Below are positions 8,580 to 16,934 of a DNA stretch of 64,000 nucleotides, one piece after another. Within the stretch, counting starts at the first letter, position 1. Every line of letters starts with the position of its first letter. The notes under the pieces are model-generated. The model had not been told where the DNA came from, did not search any database, and was given only the letters and a program-made list of their open reading frames with translations. The position numbers and the translations under genes were made by a program. The DNA comes from Janibacter sp. DB-40 (lineage in GTDB: Bacteria; Actinomycetota; Actinomycetes; Actinomycetales; Dermatophilaceae): contig NZ_CP120360.1 in the NCBI RefSeq assembly GCF_029510815.1, positions 992,001 through 1,056,000 of the forward strand, in the 5' to 3' direction.

Positions 8580-9499
8580 GCCCCCAGCGTGGCAGCGGAC
8601 GGTGACGACCGGGTGCCGGCACGGGCGGAGAGGTCGTCGAGGACGTCCAGGAGGCGGCGTCGCAGCGCGTTGGAGCGCGCCGTGAACCCGCGCTGCCGCT
8701 CCACGTACTCGGCCTTGCCCGCCGGTGTCTCGATCGCCACCGGTGCGATGCCGACGTCGGACAGGTCGTACGGCGAGGCGGCCATGTCCAGCTCGCGGAT
8801 CTCCCGGGCCAGCTCGAAGGCCGCGAGCGTCAGACCGGACGGGACCGCGGGGGCGAGCTTGAAGCACCACTTGTAGAGGTCCATCCCCGCGTGCAGGCAG
8901 CCCGGCTGCTCGAAGGCCACCTGGTCCTCGCGGGTGGGGCGAAGGGAGTTGCGCCCCACCGCGTCCGGGGTGAAGAAGCGGTAGGCGTCGAAGTGGCTGC
9001 ACCTGACCCGGTTGCGCTCGACGACGGCATCCGTCTCCTCCTGCGACAGGCGGAGCGGGAGCTGCTCGTGGCGCTGCTCGCCCGGGGCGAGCCGGTAGAC
9101 CATCGCCCACTCGTGCAGGCCGAAGCAGTCGTGCGTCGCGGGGCGCGACAGCGTCGCGCCGAGCAGGCCGTGCACGAAGCCGAGGGCGCGCCCCCTTCGC
9201 TCCACGACGGAGTCGATGTCCAGGCGCGCAGTGCCCTCCTCGTCCACGACGTACCCGGGACGCCCGCCGTACACGTCCGCCGCGTCGGCCAGGGCCGTGC
9301 CGGCGCCCGGGTGCCACCTCCGCAGGTGCGTGGGACGGTGGCGGTAGTACTCGAAGAGGAAGTCCTCGACCGGGTGGCGCTCGCCGCGCTGCCGTCGCTC
9401 CCGGTGGCCGGCGGTCAGTCGGTCGACGCTCTCCGAGTGCTCCTCGGCCAGCGCGAGCCACTGCGCCCGCGGAAGCGTCCTCTCGACCGGCGTGCCCAC
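8576..9499 (-). CDS. Conserved actinobacterial protein annotated in relatives as 3-methyladenine DNA glycosylase
   Basis: 307 residues, soluble. It resembles a conserved actinobacterial family commonly labelled 3-methyladenine DNA glycosylase, but I see no helix-hairpin-helix/GPD motif or AlkA/TagI signature, so the enzymatic label should be treated as unproven. Recognisable blocks are HPVEDFLFEYYRHRPTHLRRWHPG and CFGLHEWAMVY, plus a polar central region rich in Phe/Tyr/His. The GTG start has TACGGT exactly 6 nt upstream on the minus strand, a leaderless pattern that rules out longer in-frame extensions. It is coupled to the DUF1353 gene downstream. Confidence 0.65.
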   Translation of the reverse strand: MGTPVERTLPRAQWLALAEEHSESVDRLTAGHRERRQRGERHPVEDFLFEYYRHRPTHLRRWHPGAGTALADAADVYGGRPGYVVDEEGTARLDIDSVVERRGRALGFVHGLLGATLSRPATHDCFGLHEWAMVYRLAPGEQRHEQLPLRLSQEETDAVVERNRVRCSHFDAYRFFTPDAVGRNSLRPTREDQVAFEQPGCLHAGMDLYKWCFKLAPAVPSGLTLAAFELAREIRELDMAASPYDLSDVGIAPVAIETPAGKAEYVERQRGFTARSNALRRRLLDVLDDLSARAGTRSSPSAATLGA

Positions 9500-9652
9500 C
9501 CGACCACCGTAGATCCCTGGTCCCGAGGCTCCGGCCGCGGGCGGCCTGCGCGCCTCGATCACCGGGTTCTGACATGTCCCACGCTCCCTGAGGCGTGAGT
9601 CCGCGAAGCGGGCGAACCTCGAAGGGAGGATCCGATCGCCTAGTGTGGCGCT

Positions 9653-10426
9653 GTGCGCATCGCGAGGTACACGGAAGGTGACGAGCCGGTCTACGGGCTC
9701 GTCGACGGTGGCGGGACGAAGATCGCCGAGGTGAGCGGGGACCCGCTCTACCAGCGGATCGAGCTGACCGGGAGGACGACGACGGTCGACGAGGTGCGGC
9801 TGCTCGCGCCGGTCATCCCGCGCAGCAAGATCATCGGTATCGGACGCAACTACGCCGACCACGCGGCGGAGATGGGCAACGACGTCCCCGAGGAACCGCT
9901 GATGTTCCTCATCCCCAACACCGCGGTCGTCGGGCCGAACGACCCCGTCGTCATCCCGCCGTCGACCTCCGAGGTCCACTACGAGGGTGAGCTCGCCGTG
10001 ATCATCGGGCGGATGTGCAAGGACATCTCGCCCGAGGAGGCGAAGAAGGTCGTCTTCGGCTACACGATCGCCAACGACGTCTCCGCCCGCGACCTGCAGC
10101 GCGGCGACGGCCAGTGGGCCCGGGCGAAGGGCATGGACACCTTCTGCCCGCTCGGGCCGTGGATCGAGACCGACCTCGACCCGCAGGACGTCTCCGTCGT
10201 CACCCGCCGCGACGGCGAGGTCGTCCAGGACGGGCACACCCGCGACATGGTCCACCAGGTCCTCGACCTGATCAGCCACTGCTCCAAAGCATTCACCCTG
10301 CTGCCCGGCGACATCATCCTCACCGGTACCCCGGCCGGGGTCGGGCCGGTCGAGGCGGGACAGCGCGTCGAGATCGAGATCGAGAACATCGGGACGCTGT
10401 CCAACCCCTTCGTCGCCGCGGAGTGA
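9653..10426 (+). CDS. Fumarylacetoacetate hydrolase (FAH) family protein
   Basis: 257 residues with a short N-terminal domain and a FAH catalytic fold. The metal-ligand pattern is visible: the E-x-E of VHYEGELAVIIG and the Asp of NDVSARDLQ. IGIGRNYADHAAEM is the conserved entry to the active site, and LLPGDIILTGTPAGVG closes the domain. Such proteins act as hydrolases/decarboxylases of 2-oxo-diacids (oxaloacetate, acylpyruvates); the substrate cannot be assigned. FAH genes commonly lie upstream of gltX in actinobacteria, as here. The GTG start lies 6 nt after TAGTGT, a leaderless pattern. Confidence 0.88.
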   Translation: MRIARYTEGDEPVYGLVDGGGTKIAEVSGDPLYQRIELTGRTTTVDEVRLLAPVIPRSKIIGIGRNYADHAAEMGNDVPEEPLMFLIPNTAVVGPNDPVVIPPSTSEVHYEGELAVIIGRMCKDISPEEAKKVVFGYTIANDVSARDLQRGDGQWARAKGMDTFCPLGPWIETDLDPQDVSVVTRRDGEVVQDGHTRDMVHQVLDLISHCSKAFTLLPGDIILTGTPAGVGPVEAGQRVEIEIENIGTLSNPFVAAE

Positions 10427-10435
10427 GCGACTGAC

Positions 10436-10771
10436 GTGGACGTCGCCCGCTCGGTCCCGCTCTTCGTCCTCGCCGCGCTGCTCGAGATCGGCGGCGCGTG
10501 GCTGGTGTGGCAGGGGCTGCGCGAGCACCGCGGCTGGCTGTGGATCGGCGCGGGAGTCGTCGCCCTCGGGCTCTACGGCGTCGTGGCCACCTTCCAGCCC
10601 GATGCGCACTTCGGGCGCATCCTCGCCGCCTACGGCGGGGTCTTCGTCGCCGGCTCGCTGCTGTGGGGGATGGCCGTCGACGGCTTCCGGCCCGACCGCT
10701 GGGACATCACCGGCGCGCTCGTCTGCCTCGTCGGCGTCGCGCTGATCATGTACGCGCCGCGCTCGGCCTGA
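10436..10771 (+). CDS. YnfA-family (UPF0060) small membrane protein
   Basis: 111 residues with four predicted transmembrane helices: [60 protein letters not shown] and [37 protein letters not shown] and AAYGGVFV match the UPF0060/YnfA family, distantly related to small multidrug-resistance transporters. It starts with GTG 10 nt after the FAH gene and is probably cotranscribed. No specific substrate can be assigned. Confidence 0.9.
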   Translation: MDVARSVPLFVLAALLEIGGAWLVWQGLREHRGWLWIGAGVVALGLYGVVATFQPDAHFGRILAAYGGVFVAGSLLWGMAVDGFRPDRWDITGALVCLVGVALIMYAPRSA

Positions 10772-10842
10772 GGAAGGCGGGGGTGCCCCCTTCGCCCTCC
10801 GGCGCGGGCGGCGTCCCGGCGCGGCGATACGATCGGCCCATC

Positions 10843-12384
10843 ATGAGCAGCTCCTCCGCAGACCCCACGTCCACCGCCCCGCGACTGCGTGTCGCCCCCT
10901 CGCCGACGGGGGACCCGCACGTCGGCACCGCCTACATGGCGCTGTTCAACCTCGCGTACGCGCGGCAGCAGGGCGGCTCCTTCGTCCTGCGCATCGAGGA
11001 CACCGACCGGGCGCGGTTCAACGAGACGAGCGAGCAGCAGCTCTACGACACCCTCGGGTGGCTCGGCCTGACCTGGGACGAGGGCCCGGACGTGGGCGGC
11101 CCCTACGCGCCGTACCGGCAGAGCGAGCGGCTGGACACCTACCGGCCCTACGTCGAGAAGCTCATCGAGGACGGGCACGCCTACCACTGCTGGTGCTCCA
11201 GCGAGCGGCTGCAGGCGATGCGCGAGAAGCAGCAGAAGCTGAAGCTGCCCACCGGCTACGACCGCATGTGCGTCGGCAAGACGAAGGAGGAGCGGGCCCA
11301 GCTCGAGGGGTTCAACGAGACCCCGGTCGTGCGGATGCTCGTGCCCGACGACGCGCCGACGACCTTCGAGGACGTCATCCGCGGGACCGTCTCGGCACCC
11401 GTGCCCGACGACCAGGTCATCCTCAAGGGCGACGGCTTCCCGACCTACCACCTGGCCGTCGTCGTCGACGACCACGAGATGGGCATCACCCACGTCGTGC
11501 GCGGTGAGGAGTGGATCTCCTCCACGCCCAAGCACGTGCTGCTGTACCGGTGGCTCGGGCTGGAGCCGCCGAAGTTTGCGCACATGCCGCTGCTGCGCAA
11601 CCAGAACAAGTCGAAGATCTCCAAGCGCAAGAACCCCGAGGCGCGCCTGACGTGGTTCTCGGAGCAGGGGTACCTGCCCGAGGCCGTCGTCAACTTCCTC
11701 GGCCTGCTGGCCTACCCGCCGGCGAAGGGGGAGAGCGGCGAGGACGTCGAGAAGTTCACCATCGATGAGTTCACCCGCGTCTTCGCCTGGGACAAGGTCA
11801 ACACCGTCGGTCCGATCTTCGACCTGAAGAAGCTCGACTGGCTCAACGGCGCGTGGATCCGCGGCCTCGAGCTGGACGACCTCGCCGCGCGGCTGCTGCC
11901 CTTCCTGCAGGCCGACGGCGTGCTCGGCGACAACCCCGGGCTGGGTGAGCTCGCGCGGCTGAAGAGTGTCACCGAGCAGATCCAGACGCGGATCAACCTG
12001 CTCACCGAGGCGACCGCGCTCGTGCGTCCGTTCTACGTCGCCGACGCGGAGCTGGAGATCGCGGAGGACGCGCGCCAGGTACTGAAGGACACCGCGGGCG
12101 AGGTCCTCGACGCCGCGCTCGCCGCGCTCGAGCCGCTCACCCTGCCGGAGGGTGCGCTCGGGGCGAACCGCGAGGGCAACCAGTGGCACGCCGCCGAGAT
12201 CGAGCGGGTGCTGCGCGAGGCGATCGTCGACGGGATGGGCATCAAGCCGCGCCTGGCCTTCGGTCCGCTGCGCACGGCCGTGTCGGGGCAGAAGGTCAGC
12301 CCGCCGCTCTTCGAGTCGATGGAGATCCTGGGCAAGGACTCCACGATCACCCGCCTGCGGAACCTGCGCGCGTCGCTGGCCTGA
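10843..12384 (+). CDS. gltX: Glutamyl-tRNA synthetase
   Basis: Class I aminoacyl-tRNA synthetase charging tRNA-Glu (and, in bacteria using the amidotransferase route, possibly tRNA-Gln); 513 residues. RVAPSPTGDPHVGTAYMALFN contains the HIGH-equivalent motif as HVGT. The KMSKR loop is present as KISKRK. A CWCSSERL segment lies in the connective region, and the C-terminal third is the helical anticodon-binding domain. A TACGAT hexamer lies 9 nt before the ATG, so the 5' leader is only a few nucleotides. tRNA-Gln and tRNA-Glu genes follow immediately. Confidence 0.96.
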   Translation: MSSSSADPTSTAPRLRVAPSPTGDPHVGTAYMALFNLAYARQQGGSFVLRIEDTDRARFNETSEQQLYDTLGWLGLTWDEGPDVGGPYAPYRQSERLDTYRPYVEKLIEDGHAYHCWCSSERLQAMREKQQKLKLPTGYDRMCVGKTKEERAQLEGFNETPVVRMLVPDDAPTTFEDVIRGTVSAPVPDDQVILKGDGFPTYHLAVVVDDHEMGITHVVRGEEWISSTPKHVLLYRWLGLEPPKFAHMPLLRNQNKSKISKRKNPEARLTWFSEQGYLPEAVVNFLGLLAYPPAKGESGEDVEKFTIDEFTRVFAWDKVNTVGPIFDLKKLDWLNGAWIRGLELDDLAARLLPFLQADGVLGDNPGLGELARLKSVTEQIQTRINLLTEATALVRPFYVADAELEIAEDARQVLKDTAGEVLDAALAALEPLTLPEGALGANREGNQWHAAEIERVLREAIVDGMGIKPRLAFGPLRTAVSGQKVSPPLFESMEILGKDSTITRLRNLRASLA

Positions 12385-12392
12385 GCCCCGAT

Positions 12393-12422
12393 TTGGGCGG
12401 GGCGTCTCGGGCCGGGTAGTAT
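12393..12422 (+). promoter_or_regulatory. Promoter of the tRNA-Gln/tRNA-Glu unit
   Basis: TTGGGC, then 18 nt, then TAGTAT: a good match to a housekeeping sigma-70-type promoter. It begins 9 nt after the gltX stop and about 60 nt upstream of tRNA-Gln, with no terminator or gene in between. Confidence 0.6.
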
Positions 12423-12479
12423 CACCACTCGGTTCACAGGCCGCGCGGACTTCGGTCCGAAGGGTCGGTGATACCCCCT

Positions 12480-12551
12480 TGGGGTATGGTGTAATTGGCA
12501 ACACGGCTGATTCTGGTTCAGTTGTTCTAGGTTCGAGTCCTGGTACCCCAG
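12480..12551 (+). tRNA. tRNA-Gln (anticodon CTG)
   Basis: 72-nt cloverleaf. The acceptor stem TGGGGTA pairs perfectly with TACCCCA, followed by discriminator G; CCA is not encoded. The anticodon stem CTGA/TCAG encloses loop TTCTGGT, giving CTG at 12513-12515, and GGTTCGAGTCC forms the T-arm. The acceptor strand also sits in a small palindrome with the preceding TACCCC, which could affect 5' processing. Confidence 0.95.
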
Positions 12552-12651
12552 CGCTGAGAGCGGTTCTGCCGCTCGATTTCGGAGAAGAGCCCCCTTGTGG
12601 GTAAGGTTCTCTCCGTTGCCCAGCCGGTCGGCCGGTCGGGAAACAGCAGAT

Positions 12652-12724
12652 GGCCCCGTTGTGTAGTGGCCTAGCACGCCGCCCTCTCAAGGCGGTAGCG
12701 CGGGTTCGAATCCCGTCGGGGCTA
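12652..12724 (+). tRNA. tRNA-Glu (anticodon CTC)
   Basis: Acceptor GGCCCCG pairs with CGGGGCT (first pair G-U). The anticodon stem CCGCC/GGCGG encloses loop CTCTCAA, giving CTC. The T-arm contains GGTTCGAATCC. No encoded CCA. It lies 100 nt after tRNA-Gln, likely in the same transcript, and is followed by a strong terminator. Confidence 0.95.
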
Positions 12725-12732
12725 CATCGAGC

Positions 12733-12764
12733 AAGGCCCCCGTTCCTCGGAACGGGGGCCTTTG
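12733..12764 (+). terminator. Intrinsic terminator of the tRNA unit
   Basis: Near-perfect stem AAGGCCCCCGTTC / GAACGGGGGCCTT with a 4-nt CTCG loop, ending in TTT, 8 nt after tRNA-Glu. One of the clearest intrinsic terminators in the window. Confidence 0.9.
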
Positions 12765-12801
12765 TCGTGTGCAGGCGGGCGGATCGACACGGGCCGATGG
12801 G

Positions 12802-12821
12802 CGAAGGGGGCGCCCCCTTCG
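12802..12821. repeat. Perfect 20-bp palindrome made of two CGAAGGGGG copies
   Basis: CGAAGGGGGCGCCCCCTTCG is two head-to-head copies of the 9-mer that recurs through this window. It ends one base before the stop codon of the IclR-type gene, in the gap with the tRNA unit coming from the other side, so it may act as a bidirectional transcription stop. Confidence 0.8.
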
Positions 12822-13571
12822 TCACTCGGTGTCGCGGTCGGCGGCCTCGGCCGCCCGGGCGTGCTTCTCCAGCACCTCGGTGAGCTTGTTGGCGCCGGCG
12901 ATGACGGTCGCGGCGTGCAGGCGGCCCGGCTGGCGGGAGAGGCGCTCGATGGGTCCGGAGATGGACACGGCGGCGATGACGCGGCCGGAGGGGGAGCGCA
13001 CCGGGGCGGAGACCGAGGCGACGCCGGCCTCGCGCTCACCGACGCTCTGCGCCCACCCGCGGCGGCGCACGCCGGAGAGCATGGTCGCGGTGAAGGCGGC
13101 CTCGACCAGACCGCGGTGCAGCCGGTCGGGCTCCTCCCACGCGAGCAGCACCTGCGCGGCGGAGCCGGCGTGCATCGTCAGGGTCGCGCCCACCGGGATG
13201 GAGTCGCGCAGCCCGACCGGGCGCTCCGCGGCGGAGACGCAGACGCGGTGCTCGCCCTGGCGGCGGAAGAGCTGGGCGGACTCGTTGGTGTGGTCGCGCA
13301 GCGCGCCGAGGACGGGACCGGCGGCGACCAGGAGCTTGTCCTCACCGGCGGAGGCGGCGAGCTCGCCCAGGCGCGGGCCGAGGACGAAGCGTCCCTGCAT
13401 GTCGCGTCCGACGAGCCGATGGTGCTCCAGCGCGACGGCGAGCCGGTGCGCCGTCGGTCGGGCCAGTCCGGTGGCAGCGACCAGCTGCGCGAGGGTCGAC
13501 GGGCCGGCCTCGAGGGCCCCGAGCACGACGGCGGCCTTGTCCAGGACGCCCACTCCACTTCCGTTGTCCAT
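12822..13571 (-). CDS. ndgR: IclR-family regulator of leucine genes (NdgR/LtbR type)
   Basis: 249 residues. An N-terminal winged helix-turn-helix spans about residues 8-70 (LDKAAVVLGALEAGPSTLAQLV, GLARPTAHRLAVALEHHRLV), followed by an IclR effector domain (ERPVGLRDSIPVGATLTMHAGSAAQVLLAW). Position divergent from leuCD, next to the gltX region, is the conserved context of NdgR (Streptomyces) and LtbR (Corynebacterium), IclR-type regulators known to control leuCD and other amino-acid genes. The ATG of MDNGSGVG is chosen because upstream codons have no family similarity. An operator-like palindrome lies 16-30 nt upstream, suggesting autoregulation. Confidence 0.9.
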   Translation of the reverse strand: MDNGSGVGVLDKAAVVLGALEAGPSTLAQLVAATGLARPTAHRLAVALEHHRLVGRDMQGRFVLGPRLGELAASAGEDKLLVAAGPVLGALRDHTNESAQLFRRQGEHRVCVSAAERPVGLRDSIPVGATLTMHAGSAAQVLLAWEEPDRLHRGLVEAAFTATMLSGVRRRGWAQSVGEREAGVASVSAPVRSPSGRVIAAVSISGPIERLSRQPGRLHAATVIAGANKLTEVLEKHARAAEAADRDTE

Positions 13572-13586
13572 GGAGTGATACTGACA

Positions 13587-13601
13587 TCTCAATTCTTGAG
13601 A
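13587..13601. promoter_or_regulatory. Candidate NdgR/LtbR operator between ndgR and leuC
   Basis: TCTCAATTCTTGAGA is a perfect 6-3-6 inverted repeat in the 121-nt divergent promoter region of ndgR and leuC, in a locally AT-rich patch. IclR-type proteins bind short palindromes, and NdgR/LtbR proteins are known to bind the leuC promoter. Assignment is by position and symmetry, not by matching a measured site. Confidence 0.6.
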
Positions 13602-13692
13602 CGCAAGATATCGTGGGTCGGACGGCATGCGAATGTCGGTCGAAACGCACCGTGCACATCTGTGGCACACCGCATGGGATGAGGATGAGGAC

Positions 13693-15102
13693 ATGGCTGG
13701 AACGCTGGCCGAGAAGGTGTGGGACGCCCACGTCGTCCGTCGCAACGAGGGCGAGCCCGACCTGCTCTACATCGACCTGCACCTCCTGCACGAGGTGACG
13801 AGCCCGCAGGCCTTCGAGGGGCTGCGTCTCGCCGGTCGGCCCGTCCGCCGTCCCGACCTCACCCTCGCGACCGAGGACCACAACGTCCCGACGACGCCCG
13901 GCCCCATCACCGACCCGGTGAGCAAGGTCCAGGTCGAGACGCTGCGCGACAACTGCGCCGAGTTCGGGGTGAAGCTCTACCCGATGGGCGATGCCGAGCA
14001 GGGCATCGTCCACGTCGTCGGTCCGCAGCTGGGGCTGACCCAGCCCGGCACGACCGTCGTCTGCGGCGACAGCCACACGAGCACCCACGGTGCCTTCGGC
14101 GCGCTCGCCTTCGGCATCGGCACGAGCGAGGTCGAGCACGTCCTGGCCACCCAGACGCTCTCGCTCCACCCCTTCAAGACGATGGCGATCAACGTCCACG
14201 GCGAGCTGCAGCCGGGCGTGACGGCGAAGGACATCATCCTGGCGGTCATCGCGAAGATCGGTACCGGCGGCGGGCAGGGCTACGTCCTGGAGTACCGCGG
14301 CGAGGCCATCGAGGCGCTGTCGATGGAGGCCCGGATGACCGTGTGCAACATGTCGATCGAGGCCGGTGCCCGGGCCGGCATGATCGCCCCCGACGAGACG
14401 ACCTTCGCCTACCTCGAGGGCCGTGACCACGCGCCGACCGGCGCCGACTGGGACGCCGCACTCGACAGCTGGCGGCAGCTGCGCACCGACGACGACGCCG
14501 TCTTCGACGCCGAGGTCGACATCGACGCCTCGACGTTGACCCCCTTCGTCACCTGGGGGACCAACCCCGGTCAGGGGTCCCCGCTGGCCGAGGCCGTCCC
14601 GGACCCGTCGGCCATGGCCGACGAGGATGCGCGCTTCGCTGCCACGAAGGCCCTGGAGTACATGGACCTGACCGCGGGCACGCCGCTGCGCGAGATCGCG
14701 ATCGACACCGTCTTCGTCGGTTCGTGCACCAACGGCCGCATCGAGGACCTGCGCGCCGCGGCCGAGATCGTCAAGGGCCGCCACGTGGCCGACAGCGTGC
14801 GCATGCTCGTGGTTCCCGGGTCCGCCCGCGTGCGCCTGCAGGCCGAGGCGGAGGGCCTGGACGCGGTCTTCACCGAGGCCGGCGCCGAGTGGCGCCTGCC
14901 CGGCTGCTCGATGTGCCTGGGCATGAACCCCGACATCCTCTCGCCGGGGGAGCGGTCCGCCTCGACGAGCAACCGCAACTTCGAGGGACGCCAGGGGAAG
15001 GGGGGTCGCACCCACCTCGTCTCCCCGCTGGTGGCCGCGGCCACCGCCGTGCGCGGCACCCTGTCCAGTCCCGCCGACCTCGACGACCTCGCAGGAGCCT
15101 GA
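13693..15102 (+). CDS. leuC: 3-isopropylmalate dehydratase large subunit
   Basis: Aconitase-family [4Fe-4S] enzyme isomerising 2- to 3-isopropylmalate in leucine synthesis; 469 residues, normal length. The Fe-S cysteines are visible in [11 protein letters not shown] and in [36 protein letters not shown] and [10 protein letters not shown] are family hallmarks. The ATG before [14 protein letters not shown] is chosen as the family's usual start, preceded by a purine-rich GATGAGGATGAGG stretch. leuD follows after 9 nt, and the two products form the LeuCD heterodimer. Confidence 0.96.
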   Translation: MAGTLAEKVWDAHVVRRNEGEPDLLYIDLHLLHEVTSPQAFEGLRLAGRPVRRPDLTLATEDHNVPTTPGPITDPVSKVQVETLRDNCAEFGVKLYPMGDAEQGIVHVVGPQLGLTQPGTTVVCGDSHTSTHGAFGALAFGIGTSEVEHVLATQTLSLHPFKTMAINVHGELQPGVTAKDIILAVIAKIGTGGGQGYVLEYRGEAIEALSMEARMTVCNMSIEAGARAGMIAPDETTFAYLEGRDHAPTGADWDAALDSWRQLRTDDDAVFDAEVDIDASTLTPFVTWGTNPGQGSPLAEAVPDPSAMADEDARFAATKALEYMDLTAGTPLREIAIDTVFVGSCTNGRIEDLRAAAEIVKGRHVADSVRMLVVPGSARVRLQAEAEGLDAVFTEAGAEWRLPGCSMCLGMNPDILSPGERSASTSNRNFEGRQGKGGRTHLVSPLVAAATAVRGTLSSPADLDDLAGA

Positions 15103-15111
15103 GGAGCAGCC

Positions 15112-15705
15112 ATGGAGAAGTTCACGACGCACACCGGCACCGGTGTCCCGCTGCGCCGCAGCAATGTCGACACCGACCAGATCATCCCGGCCGTCTACCT
15201 CAAGCGGGTCTCGCGCACCGGGTTCGAGGACGGACTCTTCGCCGCGTGGCGCAACGACGAGACCTTCGTGCTCAACCAGCCCGCGTACCGCGACGGCTCG
15301 GTCCTCGTCGTCGGTCCCGACTTCGGCACGGGCTCCTCGCGCGAGCACGCGGTCTGGGCGCTGAAGGACTACGGCTTCAGGGTCGTCATCTCCTCGCGCT
15401 TCGCCGACATCTTCCGGGGCAACTCCGGCAAGCAGGGTCTGCTCGCCGCGCAGGTCGCCCAGGACGACGTCGAGCTGCTGTGGAAGTACCTCGAGAACAA
15501 CCCCGGCGCGGAGATCACCGTCGACCTCACGGCGAAGACCGTTGTCGCGGGCGACATCACCTGCGCCTTCCACGTCGACGACTACACCCGCTGGCGTCTG
15601 ATCGAGGGACTCGACGACATCGGCCTGACGCTGCGCCACGAGCAGGACGTCACCGACTTCGAGGCCTCGCGCCCCAGCTGGAAGCCGACGACACAGCCCG
15701 CCTGA
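15112..15705 (+). CDS. leuD: 3-isopropylmalate dehydratase small subunit
   Basis: 197 residues, the swivel domain partner of LeuC. The family signature is clear: [34 protein letters not shown] near the N-terminus and [11 protein letters not shown] in the middle. A GAGGAG ribosome binding site lies a few nt before the ATG. It forms an operon with leuC and is presumably under ndgR control. Confidence 0.96.
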   Translation: MEKFTTHTGTGVPLRRSNVDTDQIIPAVYLKRVSRTGFEDGLFAAWRNDETFVLNQPAYRDGSVLVVGPDFGTGSSREHAVWALKDYGFRVVISSRFADIFRGNSGKQGLLAAQVAQDDVELLWKYLENNPGAEITVDLTAKTVVAGDITCAFHVDDYTRWRLIEGLDDIGLTLRHEQDVTDFEASRPSWKPTTQPA

Positions 15706-15959
15706 GTCGAGAGGTCCTGACGAACCTCGTTGGCGCACAGCAGCACTCGCTGCTCGTCGCGATCCGACCGCCGGTCGCCGCCGGTCCCGGCGCCCTCGTG
15801 GGCCGGTCGGATGACCGCGAATGCGCTTGTGCGCCAATAAAAACTGGTCACCCCGAAATGCTCCACAGGGAGCGCCACCAGCCCTACCGTCGTGTACAGG
15901 TCGGGTGAACGACTCGGCTGTCCGAGCCGGGGACTGCCCGGCGCCGAACCGTTACGGGA
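15706..15959. other. 254-nt leuD-hup intergenic region with inverted repeats and an AT-rich patch
   Basis: No credible gene. It holds an imperfect GAGGT/ACCTC hairpin just after leuD, an inverted pair TTGGCGCAC (15730-15738) / GTGCGCCAA (15829-15837), and nested CCGACCG / CGGTCGG arms between them. An AT-rich AATAAAAACTGG patch begins near 15836 and is the likeliest place for the hup promoter. The nested repeats could fold a long leader or terminator. Confidence 0.5.
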
Positions 15960-15965
15960 GTGACC

Positions 15966-16829
15966 GTGAACAAGGCAGAACTCGTCAAGGCTCTCGAGGA
16001 GAGGTTGGGCAGCCGGAAGGCGGCCCAGGAAGCACTGGAGGTCGTGCTCGACACGATCGTCCGTGAGGTCGCCAAGGGGGGACGCGTCGCCATCACGGGT
16101 TTCGGCACCTTCGAGAAGGCGGCCCGCGCCGCCCGGACCGGCCGCAACCCGCGCACCGGTGAGGTCGTGAAGATCAAGAAGACCACCGTCCCGCGGTTCA
16201 AGGCCGGGACGAGCTTCAAGACCTACGTCGCCGACCCCAAGTCACTTCCGAAGGCCGCGCCCGCCGCCGCGCGTGCCGCTGCCGGCACCGTCACCTCCGC
16301 GGCGGGCACCGCCCGCAACATCGCCGGTAGCGCGATCCCCGGTGGCAAGAAGGCCAAGAAGGCCGCGTCCGAGGGCTCGTCCACCGCTGCGAAGAAGACG
16401 GGGGCGGCGAAGAAGTCCACCGCGACGAAGACCTCGGCGGCGAAGAAGTCCTCACCCGCCAAGAAGACGGCCTCGAAGTCCTCGGCCGCGAAGAAGTCCA
16501 CGGCGTCGTCGGCCAAGAAGTCGACCCCCGCCACGAAGTCCGGCTCCTCGTCCTCGGCCGCGAAGAAGTCGACCCCGGCGAAGAAGAGCACGGCCTCGAA
16601 GTCGTCGTCGGCCAAGAAGAGCACTCCGGCGAAGAAGTCCGGCTCCTCGTCCTCGACCGCGAAGAAGTCGACCCCGGCGAAGAAGAGCACGGCCTCGAAG
16701 TCGTCGTCGGCCAAGAAGTCCACCCCGGCGAAGAAGTCCAGCCCGGCCAAGAAGAGCACCGCCTCGAAGTCCACGACGAGCAGCTCGAACTCCGGCTCCG
16801 GCTCCAGCTCCGGTTCCGGCTCCAGCTGA
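15966..16829 (+). CDS. hup: HU-type nucleoid protein with long Lys/Ser/Ala-rich tail
   Basis: 287 residues. The first ~95 form a canonical HU/IHF domain (NKAELVKALEERLGSRKAAQEALEVV; GRVAITGFGTFEKAARAAR; GRNPRTGEVVKIKKTTVPRFKAG). The rest is a basic low-complexity tail of AKKSTPAKKS-type repeats, similar in style to actinobacterial HupB/HupS tails and eukaryotic histone H1, ending in a Ser/Gly stretch. It compacts DNA in the nucleoid. GTG at this position is favoured over one two codons earlier because GGGAG lies 6 nt upstream. A strong hairpin terminator follows. Confidence 0.95.
   Translation: MNKAELVKALEERLGSRKAAQEALEVVLDTIVREVAKGGRVAITGFGTFEKAARAARTGRNPRTGEVVKIKKTTVPRFKAGTSFKTYVADPKSLPKAAPAAARAAAGTVTSAAGTARNIAGSAIPGGKKAKKAASEGSSTAAKKTGAAKKSTATKTSAAKKSSPAKKTASKSSAAKKSTASSAKKSTPATKSGSSSSAAKKSTPAKKSTASKSSSAKKSTPAKKSGSSSSTAKKSTPAKKSTASKSSSAKKSTPAKKSSPAKKSTASKSTTSSSNSGSGSSSGSGSS
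16536..16733 (+). repeat. hup: Two 99-bp direct repeats inside the hup tail
   Basis: Two nearly identical 99-bp units in tandem, each encoding a 33-residue block that begins KSGSSSS, contains KKSTPAKKSTASKSSS and ends AKKSTPAK. Only a few bases differ, one changing Ala to Thr. The near identity, including synonymous positions, points to recent duplication rather than selection on protein sequence alone. Confidence 0.9.
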
Positions 16830-16862
16830 GACCACGCCCGCACCGCAGCGCGGTGCACAGCA

Positions 16863-16900
16863 CCGAGGGGCCGCCACGGATCACCGTGACGGCCCCTCGG
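16863..16900 (+). terminator. Terminator after hup
   Basis: Long hairpin: CCGAGGGGCCG pairs with CGGCCCCTCGG, then one mismatch, then CACGG/CCGTG, with a 4-nt ATCA loop. It lies 34 nt after the hup stop and before a convergent small gene, so it may work on both strands. A copy of CCCCCTTCG follows 11 nt later. Confidence 0.85.
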
Positions 16901-16934
16901 CCGGTCCCACACCCCCTTCGCCCCCGGGGGTCGC

